A DNA stretch of 29,176 bases from Hypericibacter sp050729195 (GTDB taxonomy: Bacteria > Pseudomonadota > Alphaproteobacteria > Dongiales > Dongiaceae), in contig NZ_JBOHKS010000217.1 in the NCBI RefSeq assembly GCF_050729195.1, positions 1 to 29,176 of the forward strand. Direction: 5' to 3'. A program made the translations under genes and the position numbers. Of the stretch, positions 14,985 through 22,368 are shown piece by piece (the first letter of the stretch is position 1; the number at the start of each line of letters is the position of its first letter). Below the pieces are notes generated by a model. The model was not told the origin of the DNA. It ran no database searches and saw only the letters and a program-made list of their open reading frames with translations.

Positions 14985-16145
14985 CTACCGCTGATCGAGC
15001 TTGAGCTCGATCCGGCGGTTGCGGGCCAGCGCTTCCTCGCTGTCGCTCGCGTCGAGCGGCTGGAACTCGCCATAGCCGGCGGCGACCAGGCGTTCGGGCG
15101 GGACGCCCTGCGTGATCATGAACTTCACCACGGCGATGGCGCGCGCGGTCGAGAGTTCCCAATTCGAGGCGAATTGCGGATTGCTGATCGGGCGCCGGTC
15201 GGTATGGCCGTCGACGCGCAAGACCCAGTTGATGTCGGTCGGGATCTTCGAGGTGATGTCGAGGAGCGTCGCCGCGAATTTGGCGAGCTGCTCGCGTCCC
15301 GGATCGCCCAGCTCGGCCGAGCCGCTGTCGAACAGCACTTCCGACTGGAACACGAAGCGGTCGCCGACGATGCGCACGTCGGGCCGGTCGCCCAGCACCT
15401 CGCGCAGTTTGCCGAAGAACTCGGAGCGGTAGCGCGCCAGCTCCTCGACCTTGCCGGCCAGCGCTACATTGAGCTTCTTGCCGAGATCGGCGATCTGGAT
15501 GTTCTGCTGCTGGGCGTTGGCTTCCGAGACGTCGAGCGCCACCGCGAGGCGCGCCAGCTGCTGGCGCAGGGCGGTCAGCTGCCGGTTCATGATCTCGATT
15601 TCGCGCTGCTGGTCGTCGGTCAGCTTCTGCGCGTCGGAGAGCTGCTGCTGGCTCTGGGCCTGGCCTTCGTCGAGCTTCTTCATCAGGTCGTCGCGCAGGC
15701 TCTGCAGCGCCGCGATGTCACCGAGCAGGGCTTCGATCTTCTGCTTGTCGGCCCCGATCGCCTTGTAGGCGTCCGCCAGCTTCTCGTCGGCTTGCGCGCC
15801 ACCGTTCTTGAGGGCGTCGCGCTCGCCGATGACGGAGGCCAGCTGCTGCGCCAACTGGTCGCGGTCCTGGACCGAGGTCTGCAACTGCGTCGAGATCTCG
15901 GCGAGGTTGAGGCGCAGATCGGCCGCGGTTTGCCTCTCCATCGATAGAAGGTCGGAGAGCTGGGACAGCTGCTGGCTCATCTGCTCGATCGCCTTGTTGC
16001 GACCGGAGAGCGCGTCCGACAGGAAGAACTGCGCGATGACGAAGACCATCAGCACGAAGATGACGACCATCAGCAGCGTGCTGAGGACGTCCACATAGGC
16101 CGGCCAGGGCTCGAAGGGTCGCCTTTGGCTGCGGGCAAGGGCCAT
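14985..16145 (-). CDS. MotB/OmpA-like peptidoglycan-binding stator protein
   Basis: A 386-residue inner-membrane protein. One membrane helix near the N-terminus (about 20-43) is preceded by WPAYVDVLSTLLMV; D19 stands where MotB (YADFMT) and ExbD (FIDVML) carry the ion-channel aspartate. A very long coiled coil rich in Gln/Leu/Ala follows (about 50-235). A C-terminal OmpA-type domain (about 255-386) has VDGHTDRRP and LSTARAIAVVKF, then NRRIELKL, so the Asp and Arg that bind diaminopimelate are present. It would anchor to peptidoglycan. It starts 7 nt after the stop of the ExbB/MotA-like gene, so they form one unit. It is not the flagellar MotB judging by length, and no flagellar genes are near. 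Confidence 0.85.
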   Translation of the reverse strand: MALARSQRRPFEPWPAYVDVLSTLLMVVIFVLMVFVIAQFFLSDALSGRNKAIEQMSQQLSQLSDLLSMERQTAADLRLNLAEISTQLQTSVQDRDQLAQQLASVIGERDALKNGGAQADEKLADAYKAIGADKQKIEALLGDIAALQSLRDDLMKKLDEGQAQSQQQLSDAQKLTDDQQREIEIMNRQLTALRQQLARLAVALDVSEANAQQQNIQIADLGKKLNVALAGKVEELARYRSEFFGKLREVLGDRPDVRIVGDRFVFQSEVLFDSGSAELGDPGREQLAKFAATLLDITSKIPTDINWVLRVDGHTDRRPISNPQFASNWELSTARAIAVVKFMITQGVPPERLVAAGYGEFQPLDASDSEEALARNRRIELKLDQR

Positions 16146-16152
16146 CGCGCGG

Positions 16153-17292
16153 CTACTGGCCCTGCTCGGCGAGCGCCGCGATGGTGCGGGCGAGCAGCTT
16201 GATCTCGCTGCGGATCTCGCCGACCGCCGAGGTCCTGCCCTTCGAGACCTCCTCGATCAGCCGACCCATATGATGGTCGAGATTGCGCAGGTAAGTGCGG
16301 CTCTGATCGTCGATGCCGAAGGAGCCGCGCTTCAGATTTTCGGACAGCGCCGCCAGCACCGGCCCCAGCGAGGACTGGTTCTCGGCGATCTTGATCATGA
16401 GCTGCTGCTCGGTGCGCATCTGGTCGGCGAGCAGCGCCAGCCGGTCGGCCAGCGTCTTGGTCACGCTGTTGTTCTGCTGGCGCGCCTCTTCCGACTGGCC
16501 GAGCAGGCGCTGGAAATTGTCGAGGCCCTCGGCGGTCTGTTCCAGCAGGGCCTGGATATAGGCCGGCACCGGCTGCTCGCCATCGGCGAGAGGACCGCCG
16601 GTCGAGAGCCGAGTCTGGCCCGAAAGCCAGTCCTCGAGCTCGTTGAAGAAGCGGTTCTGCGCCTGGCCCGCCTGCAGCTCGAGGAAGCCCAGCAGCAGCG
16701 AGCCGGCGAGGCCGAACATCGAGGCGCTGAAGGCGGTGCCCATGCCGGAGAGCGGCGCCTGGAGATTGGTTTTGAGCTGGTTGAACAGCACGCCGACATC
16801 GGCGCCGGGATTGACGCTGATGGCGGTGATGGCCTCGGCCACGGCGCGGATGGTGCCGAGCAGGCCCCAGAAGGTGCCGAGCAATCCCAGGAACACCAGC
16901 AGCCCGATCATGTAGCGCGAGATGTCGTGCGATTCCGACAGGCGCGACTGGATGCCGTCGAGCAGCGAGCGCAGGCCTTGCGCGTTCAGCCGAAGGCGGC
17001 CCTGGCGGTCGCCGATCATGGCGGCCATCGGCGCCAGGAGGCGCGGCTGGACCGAGGCGGTCACGACATTGCCGCGCTTATAGAGCTCGATCCATTCGAT
17101 CTCGCGATAGAGCGCGATCACCTGCCAGAAGATGAAGCCGATACCGACCAGCAGCACCAGGAGGATGCCGCTGTTGAGGCCGGGATTGTAGGAGAAGGCG
17201 CGCGCGAGCGGTCCCGCCAGCAGGATCGCGACCACGGCGACCGCGAACACGCTGAAGGCCATCAGGAGGAGATATCGCCGGGGTGGGGTCAT
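16153..17292 (-). CDS. MotA/TolQ/ExbB-family proton-channel protein
   Basis: A 379-residue membrane protein. Two N-terminal helices (about 8-28 and 40-60) are followed by a cytoplasmic stretch and a second pair of helices (about 127-150 and 185-207). The second pair holds the MotA/TolQ/ExbB core, GLLVFLGLLGTFWGLLGTI and GMGTAFSASMFGLAGSLLLGF, lining the ion channel. The C-terminal third (about 235-379) is a cytoplasmic, Gln-rich coiled coil, longer than in ExbB or TolQ. A GAGG-type ribosome-binding site precedes the ATG at 17290-17292. Downstream, the MotB-like partner begins after 7 nt; upstream lies the OmpA-like gene. It most likely forms a proton-motive-force-driven complex with the MotB-like protein; the work it drives is unknown. 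Confidence 0.87.
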   Translation of the reverse strand: MTPPRRYLLLMAFSVFAVAVVAILLAGPLARAFSYNPGLNSGILLVLLVGIGFIFWQVIALYREIEWIELYKRGNVVTASVQPRLLAPMAAMIGDRQGRLRLNAQGLRSLLDGIQSRLSESHDISRYMIGLLVFLGLLGTFWGLLGTIRAVAEAITAISVNPGADVGVLFNQLKTNLQAPLSGMGTAFSASMFGLAGSLLLGFLELQAGQAQNRFFNELEDWLSGQTRLSTGGPLADGEQPVPAYIQALLEQTAEGLDNFQRLLGQSEEARQQNNSVTKTLADRLALLADQMRTEQQLMIKIAENQSSLGPVLAALSENLKRGSFGIDDQSRTYLRNLDHHMGRLIEEVSKGRTSAVGEIRSEIKLLARTIAALAEQGQ

Positions 17293-17383
17293 GCGTGGCC
17301 TCTACACCTCGAGCTCAGAGGGGATCAATGACCGGCCTTGCGGGCCGATCGCGACAGACGAGGCTCGACACCGGACCCCAGCC

Positions 17384-18769
17384 TCATGGCGTCAGGGTCA
17401 CGATATCGACGCGATCCGCGGGATCGCCCTCGACCTTGTTGCCGAGCGCGCGCACATCCATGCGCGTGCTGCGCACGCCCTTGTCGATGAGATAGGCGCG
17501 CACCGCGAGCGCCCGCGACAGCGAGATGCGCCGCGCGCGGCTGGCCGTGTCCTCGCTGCCGCTGGCATAGGCCATGAGCTGCAGACGCAGCGCCTGGTTC
17601 TGGTCGAGCTTCTGGGCGATGCCGTCGAGCTGTTGCGCCGCCTCCGGCGCCAACTCGGCCGAGCCCTCGACGAACAGGATCGCGGTCTTGTCTGGCGCGG
17701 GCGCCGCGGCCGGCTGATCGCCGGTGGCGGGCGCGGTCTGCGAGCTGGCGCTCGCGGGTGCCGTCGTCTCGGCCGGGGCAGCCGGGGCCGCGGCCGGTGC
17801 GGTTTCAGTGGTCTGGTTCTGCGCCACGGCCGAGGGCGTCGCCGTGGCCATGGGCTCGGCGCCGGTGGCGGCCGTGGCCGCGCCGGCGCCCACTGTCGCG
17901 GCGGCGGTGCTTGCTGTCGTGGTGGTGGCTGTGGCGGTCTCGGTCGCAGCCGCTGTTTCAGTTGCCGTGGCGGCGGCCGCCGTTTCCGTGGCGGTGGTCT
18001 CGGCCGCCGTCACCGTCTTGGTGGCGTTGTTGCTGGCGGCCGTCGTCGTGGTCGTGGCCGTCTCGACTGCCGGTGCCGCCGGCGTCGTGGCGCTGGGCGT
18101 CGTGGCGCTGGGCGTCGGCTCGGGCAGATTGGTCGAGACCGCGGCGCCATTGTCCTTGCTGGTGCCGGCGGGGACAATTGAAGCCGTCGCCGCGGGTGTC
18201 GGCGGCGCCTGCTCGGCAACGGTCTCGGGCATCACGGGCTTGGGCACGGGCGCCGGTGGCGGCTGGGGTGCCGGCGGCGGCGTCGGAACAACGACAACCT
18301 TGGTCTCGGGCTGCGCCGGCTTGAGGGCCGGTGCCGGCATGGTCGGTGCCGGCTTGGGCGGCGGTGGCGGCGTCACCGACGACGCCATGCTGGCGGGCGC
18401 GGGCGCGGACCCATCGACGACCGAGGGCGACGGCTTGTAGGGCACGGTCAGGCGGCTGACAGGCATGGTGCTCGGCGGCGGCAGCAGCGCGCCGCCATTG
18501 GGATTGACGCTCTGCACCGGCATCACCGGCTGAGCCTGCGGCGCGCCATAGGGTTGAAGCGCCGTGCCGTAGCCAGCGGGCGGGTTGGTGACGACGGCGG
18601 GCGCCGGGTTGCTCATATTCTGCGGCGGGGGCGGCGGCGTGCCGACCTGGTCGAGCGCGCCATAGTCGACGATGACGTTGGTGCCGCTGCCATATTGCTG
18701 CGCCTGGACCGGCAGGGTCGCGCACAGCGCCATGGCGGCGATTCCGCCCGCGAGCCAGATCCGGCGCAT
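17384..18769 (-). CDS. Periplasmic OmpA-like protein with long Pro- and Thr/Ala-rich linker
   Basis: A 461-residue exported protein. MRRIWLAGGIAAMALCATLPVQAQQ is a classical signal peptide with cleavage near residue 23. Residues about 35-195 are proline-rich with several poly-proline runs, residues about 200-340 are almost only Thr, Ala, Glu and Val, and residues 360-461 form an OmpA-like domain (ILFVEGSAELAPEA..., SLSRALAVRAYLIDKGV). In this domain the usual GHTD is replaced by AYASGSED and NRRVE by DPADRVDI, so canonical diaminopimelate binding is doubtful. The frame is open to ATGs at 18802 and 18826; 18769 is chosen because it gives the best signal peptide. It sits 91 bp before the ExbB/MotB-like pair, on the same strand. 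Confidence 0.8.
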   Translation of the reverse strand: MRRIWLAGGIAAMALCATLPVQAQQYGSGTNVIVDYGALDQVGTPPPPPQNMSNPAPAVVTNPPAGYGTALQPYGAPQAQPVMPVQSVNPNGGALLPPPSTMPVSRLTVPYKPSPSVVDGSAPAPASMASSVTPPPPPKPAPTMPAPALKPAQPETKVVVVPTPPPAPQPPPAPVPKPVMPETVAEQAPPTPAATASIVPAGTSKDNGAAVSTNLPEPTPSATTPSATTPAAPAVETATTTTTAASNNATKTVTAAETTATETAAAATATETAAATETATATTTTASTAAATVGAGAATAATGAEPMATATPSAVAQNQTTETAPAAAPAAPAETTAPASASSQTAPATGDQPAAAPAPDKTAILFVEGSAELAPEAAQQLDGIAQKLDQNQALRLQLMAYASGSEDTASRARRISLSRALAVRAYLIDKGVRSTRMDVRALGNKVEGDPADRVDIVTLTP

Positions 18770-19062
18770 GGTGCCGCGCTCAGCCAAAGCAGAATCGATC
18801 ATCAGTTCGCGCCGAGTTCCGAGCATAAGCCGCCTGCTGTTATTCCCCCTGGAGTTTCAAGAATATAGCCAAGGGACTTCGGGCGAACAACGGGTATGCC
18901 CGGTGTTCGCGGCGATCGCGTCGAGCCGTTCGGGCGATCCTGTGAAGGAAATACGGCCGAAATGAGGGTTTGGGCCTGACGCGAATCGTCCTGTCATCAA
19001 AATCGCATAGACGCCGCGGACATATTTCGACGACCGGCCCCGGACAAGGGGGACCGCGGCCC

Positions 19063-19884
19063 TCAAGGCTGGGCGCGGGGGCGCTTCCAGGGTTCGCTCG
19101 ACGTCAGCAGGCGCTGGATCGTGCCGTGGAGCTGGTCGTTGGCGGCCAGCACGCTGCCCGAGTCGAGCATGTTCTCGCCGCCGCCGATCTCCGTCACATA
19201 GCCGCCGGCCTCGCGCACCAGCAGGATCCCCGCCGCCATGTCCCAGGGCTGCAGGCCGCTCTCCCAGAAACCCTCATAGCGGCCGGAAGCCACATAGGCC
19301 AGGTCGAGGGCCGCGGCACCAAAACGCCGCACGCCGGCGACCTTGGGCATGACCGCGCTCAGCTCCGCGGCAAAAGCCGAATGATCGCCATGTTCCTGGA
19401 AGGGAATGCCGGTGGCGAGCAGCGCTTCGCCCAGATTGCGGCGCGACGAGACCCGGATGCGCCGTCCGTTGAGATAGGCGCCGATGCCGCGCTCGGCCCA
19501 GTAGAGATCGTCCCGGATCGGATCGAGGATCACGCCCGCCACCACCTCGCCCGCGCGCTCGAGCGCGATCGAGATGCAGAAATGCGGCAGGCCATGGAGG
19601 AAATTGGTGGTGCCGTCGAGCGGATCGACGATCCAGCGATGCTGCCCGTCGGTGCCGGGCGTGACGCCGCTTTCCTCCATCAGGAGGCCGTAGGTCGGCC
19701 GCGCCTTGACCAGTTCCTCGCGCACGGCGCGCTCGGCCTTGATGTCGGCGGTGGAGACGAAGTCGCTGGGGCCCTTGGGCGAGACCTGGAGCTGCTCGAC
19801 CTCGCCGAAGTCGCGCTTGAGGCCGCGCGCCGCGCGGTCGGCCGCCTTGATCATGACGTTGATGATGGGCGAGCGCGTTGCCAT
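19063..19884 (-). CDS. suhB: Inositol-1-monophosphatase family protein SuhB
   Basis: A 273-residue Mg2+-dependent phosphatase of the IMPase family. Metal ligands are visible: E70 in LMEES, D87 and D90 in WIVDPLDGTTNFLHG (84-98), and D215 in LQPWDMAAGILLVREAGG (211-228). Substrates in the family are inositol monophosphates and related sugar phosphates; the E. coli SuhB also takes part in rRNA antitermination, but that role is not readable here. The start ATG at 19882-19884 has a GGGAG box about 9 nt upstream. It follows efp by 60 bp on the same strand, a pairing commonly seen in alphaproteobacteria. Confidence 0.93.
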   Translation of the reverse strand: MATRSPIINVMIKAADRAARGLKRDFGEVEQLQVSPKGPSDFVSTADIKAERAVREELVKARPTYGLLMEESGVTPGTDGQHRWIVDPLDGTTNFLHGLPHFCISIALERAGEVVAGVILDPIRDDLYWAERGIGAYLNGRRIRVSSRRNLGEALLATGIPFQEHGDHSAFAAELSAVMPKVAGVRRFGAAALDLAYVASGRYEGFWESGLQPWDMAAGILLVREAGGYVTEIGGGENMLDSGSVLAANDQLHGTIQRLLTSSEPWKRPRAQP

Positions 19885-19944
19885 TCGCCGTGGCTCCCGA
19901 AAACTTTGCGCGAGCCCGAGGCGCGCGGAATTAGGCGCTGAGAC

Positions 19945-20511
19945 TCAGTCCTTGGCGCGTTCGACGTAGGAGGAATCGGTGGTGTTGACCACGACGCGCG
20001 TGCCGGCGCCGATATGCGGCGGCACCAGGATGCGCACGCCGTTCTCGAGCTTGGCCGGCTTGTAGGAAGAAGAGGCGGTCTGGCCCTTCACCACCGGGTC
20101 GGCCTCGGTGATGGTCATGATCACGGTGCCCGGCAGGGTGACGCTCAAAGGCGCGCCCTCATAGCTCTGGATCGAGACCGTCATGTTCTCCTGCAGATAG
20201 ACATGAGTCTCGCCGACGGCTTCCTCGTTCAGCGTGATCTGCTCGAAGGTCTCGCTGTCCATGAAGGTGTACTCGTCCCCGTCCTGGAACAGGTACTGGT
20301 AGTCCTTCTCCTCGAGCTGGACCTTCTCGACCACGTCGCCCGAGCCGAAGCGCTCATTGACCTTGGTGCCGTCGCGGATGTCGCGCAGCTCGGCCTGCAG
20401 GTAGGAACGCCAGTTGCCCATCTGCACGATGTTGATCTTGGCGACGCGCCACAGGCGGCCGTTATGCTCGATCACGTTGCCGCCACGAATCTCGTTGCCC
20501 TTGAGCTTCAT
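19945..20511 (-). CDS. efp: Translation elongation factor P with an atypical modification loop
   Basis: A 188-residue EF-P of normal length. It enters the E-site and relieves ribosome stalling at polyproline. The three domains are clear: KOW-like N-terminal (MKLKGNEIRGGNVIEHNGRLWRV), OB domain I (TKVNERFGSGDVVEKV..., QYLFQDGDEYTFMD) and OB domain II ending TASSSYKPAKLENGVR...GTRVVVNTTDSSYVERAKD. The loop that in other EF-Ps reads KPGKG, with the modified Lys34, reads VQMGNWRSY here: Asn33 takes the place of the lysine. The codons around it align without indels, so a frameshift is unlikely. The ATG at 20509-20511 is chosen over an upstream in-frame start (20580) for normal length. The neighbouring OmpA-like gene is proline-rich, a possible client. 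Confidence 0.93.
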   Translation of the reverse strand: MKLKGNEIRGGNVIEHNGRLWRVAKINIVQMGNWRSYLQAELRDIRDGTKVNERFGSGDVVEKVQLEEKDYQYLFQDGDEYTFMDSETFEQITLNEEAVGETHVYLQENMTVSIQSYEGAPLSVTLPGTVIMTITEADPVVKGQTASSSYKPAKLENGVRILVPPHIGAGTRVVVNTTDSSYVERAKD

Positions 20512-20654
20512 CGTCTGTCGCCCGCTCGCGTTCTTAGAAAGGATGTCTGGGGGGTCAAAATAAGGCGCGGACCCTACCAAACTCGGCCGCTCCGAGTAAA
20601 TGGCCAGGGTAAGCGCGCAATTGCCGCGCCCAGAGCCGCCTCAAACCCCGCGTT

Positions 20655-20673
20655 AACCGCCCAGATGGCGGTT
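20655..20673 (-). terminator. Hairpin after the ThiE-like gene, possible terminator
   Basis: AACCGCC (20655-20661) and GGCGGTT (20667-20673) form a seven-pair stem with a CAGAT loop, 14 nt beyond the ThiE-like stop. The T-run is on the plus-strand side, so termination of the leftward transcript is uncertain. A second hairpin, ACTCGG/CCGAGT (20581-20597), lies between it and efp. The 20512-20686 gap otherwise holds no gene. Confidence 0.35.
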
Positions 20674-20686
20674 TTGGGCGGGCTTT

Positions 20687-21322
20687 TCAAGGCTGAGGGC
20701 GGATCGCCTGGGCGATGGCCTCGAACACGGCGTCGGGCAGGGGCGAGGTCCAGGCCTCGGCCGCCGGCATGACGAACTCGGCCCCGGCCGCGGCGAGGGC
20801 GCCGGCCTGGTCGGGATCCGTCACGCCCTCGGCGACGCAGGGGACCGTCATCAGGGCCGCCCACCAGCCAGCGCCCTCGAGCAAGATCTCGGGCTCGCCG
20901 GCGAAGCTCACATAGTCGGCCTCGGCCTCGCCCGCGATCATCGCATCATGGCGCGAGAGGGCGCAGCCGACGCCGAGGATCCGGTCGGGCCCGAGCTGTT
21001 GGCGCAGCGCTTCGAGCCGGGGCGGCAATTGCGAGAGATGGACGCCGTCGATCCCGGCGGGTCCCACCAGCTCGACCCGGTCTTCGACCAAGAGGGCGAT
21101 GCCGCGCGGCTGGACCTTCGCCGCGATGCGCTTGAGCAGGCCCCGCGCAGCGCCATCATCGAGCCCGGCGACCGAGAGGCGCAGGCAGGCGATGTCGATC
21201 GCGCGCGCCAGCGTCTTGTCGAGCGCCGCCTCGAAAGCGGCGAGCCCACCGGCGTCATTCAGCGCCGGCGGGCTCGGAAGATAGAGCCGGCAGAAGGCCG
21301 GCGAGGGGCCGCTCGCGGACAG
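20687..21322 (-). CDS. Divergent ThiE-like (thiamine phosphate synthase family) protein, non-ATG start
   Basis: Reading leftward from just after the fba stop, the frame encodes CRLYLPSPP...ALDKTLARAIDIACLRL, then LLVEDRVELVGPAGIDGVHLSQLPP and IGVG-like GVGCALSRHD, the order of the ThiE/TenI TIM barrel. The usual catalytic motifs are altered: NDR becomes VEDR, GVHLGQ becomes GVHLSQ, GxSxH becomes GVGCA, and the C-terminal phosphate loop GGI is AEGVTDPDQ. The frame has no ATG or GTG, and its first TTG (21091) would remove 77 conserved-looking residues. A CTG at 21322-21320, 4 nt from the fba stop, gives 211 aa and is my best guess. A shorter product or a pseudogene with a lost start cannot be excluded. 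Catalysis as thiamine-phosphate synthase is doubtful. Confidence 0.6.
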   Translation of the reverse strand: MSASGPSPAFCRLYLPSPPALNDAGGLAAFEAALDKTLARAIDIACLRLSVAGLDDGAARGLLKRIAAKVQPRGIALLVEDRVELVGPAGIDGVHLSQLPPRLEALRQQLGPDRILGVGCALSRHDAMIAGEAEADYVSFAGEPEILLEGAGWWAALMTVPCVAEGVTDPDQAGALAAAGAEFVMPAAEAWTSPLPDAVFEAIAQAIRPQP

Positions 21323-21326
21323 GGGC

Positions 21327-22247
21327 TTACTCTTCGCCCCGATAGATGCGGATGATCTGGTCCAGCATCTCGAGCGCTTCCTCGCGCGGGCGCTGGAAGG
21401 TGTTGCGGCCGATGATCGAGCCGGTGGCGCCGCCGTCGCGAAGGCCGCGCACTTCCTCGAGGATGCCGTTCAGATCCTTGGCCGCGCCGCCGGAGAAGAC
21501 GACGATGCGCCGCCCGTTGAAGCAGGACTGCACCACATGGGCGATGCGCTGCGCCAGGGTGCCGACCGGGATCTTCTCCTTCTCATAGACCTTCTTGGCC
21601 TCGGCCTGCTCGAGATGCGCCGTCGGCGGCTTCACCTTGATGATATGGGCGCCGAGCAGCGCCGCCATATGCGCGGCATAAGCCGTGATATCGATCGCCG
21701 TCTCGCCTTCCTTGGACAGGCCCGAGCCGCGCGGGTAGGACCAGATCACGACGGCGAGGCCGACCGACTTCGCCTCTTCGGCCAGCTCGCGAATCTCCTC
21801 CATCATCTCGAACGCATAATCCGAGCCCGGATAGATGGTGAAACCGACTGCCGAGCAGCCGAGCCGGAGTGCATCGCCGACCGAGCCCGTGATGGCCTGG
21901 TCCTTGGCAGAGGCGAGGCTGTTCGAGCTGTTCATTTTCAGGATGGTCGGGATCTGGCCGGCGAAGCTGTCGGCGCCGGCCTCGATCATGCCGAGCGGGG
22001 CGGCATAGGCCGAGAGGCCCGCATCGAGCGCCAGCTGGAAGTGATAATGCGGATCGTAGGCCGCGGGGTTGGGCGCGAAGCTGCGCGCGGGCCCATGCTC
22101 GAAGCCCTGGTCGACCGGCAGGATCACCAGCCGGCCGGTGCCGCCGAGGCGGCCCTGCATCAGGATGCGGGCGAGGTTGGCCTTGGTCCCCGGATTGTCG
22201 CTCTCATAGTTGGAGAGGATCTTGCGGACCTTGGGGGTCATCTTCAT
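21327..22247 (-). CDS. fba: Class I fructose-bisphosphate aldolase (DhnA/FbaB type)
   Basis: A 306-residue aldolase of the archaeal/DhnA type, which interconverts fructose-1,6-bisphosphate with dihydroxyacetone phosphate and glyceraldehyde-3-phosphate through a Schiff base and without metal. Family blocks: ILPVDQGFEHGP (substrate loop), CSAVGFTIYPGS, VVIWSYPRG, GAHIIKVKPP (the region of the Schiff-base lysine), IVVFSGG and IIGRNTFQRP (phosphate binding). The ATG at 22245-22247 has a GGGAG box about 9 nt upstream; an upstream in-frame ATG at 22307 would add 20 non-conserved residues. The ThiE-like gene begins within about 4 nt of its stop. It has a good promoter just upstream of the previous gene's end. 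Confidence 0.92.
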   Translation of the reverse strand: MKMTPKVRKILSNYESDNPGTKANLARILMQGRLGGTGRLVILPVDQGFEHGPARSFAPNPAAYDPHYHFQLALDAGLSAYAAPLGMIEAGADSFAGQIPTILKMNSSNSLASAKDQAITGSVGDALRLGCSAVGFTIYPGSDYAFEMMEEIRELAEEAKSVGLAVVIWSYPRGSGLSKEGETAIDITAYAAHMAALLGAHIIKVKPPTAHLEQAEAKKVYEKEKIPVGTLAQRIAHVVQSCFNGRRIVVFSGGAAKDLNGILEEVRGLRDGGATGSIIGRNTFQRPREEALEMLDQIIRIYRGEE

Positions 22248-22339
22248 CGAGGGCAGCTCCCGGTGATTGGGGGTCGAGGCGGAATGAATGTCAGGGAATC
22301 GGCTCAAAATCGGGGAAAGACAGGGCTTTCGCGGGGCTG

Positions 22340-22368
22340 GTCATAGCCGAGCGAGGGCGTTTTTTCAA
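22340..22368 (-). promoter_or_regulatory. Promoter of fba
   Basis: On the minus strand TTGAAA (22368-22363), a 17-bp spacer, then TATGAC (22345-22340). The -35 box overlaps the stop codon of the upstream hypothetical gene. The predicted transcript start near 22333 leaves an 85-nt leader before fba, so fba can be transcribed independently. Confidence 0.5.

Noticed and set aside
14985..16145. Flagellar MotB
   Set aside because: The coiled coil is far longer than in flagellar MotB and no flagellar or chemotaxis genes are present.
14985..17292. Zorya-type anti-phage system (ZorA/ZorB-like pair)
   Set aside because: No ZorC/ZorD/ZorE-like gene is near and the pair lies in a housekeeping efp-suhB neighbourhood.
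17700..18440. Alanine/valine-rich plus-strand frame opposite the OmpA-like gene
   Set aside because: It is the complement of the Thr/Ala codon repeats and has no independent signal.
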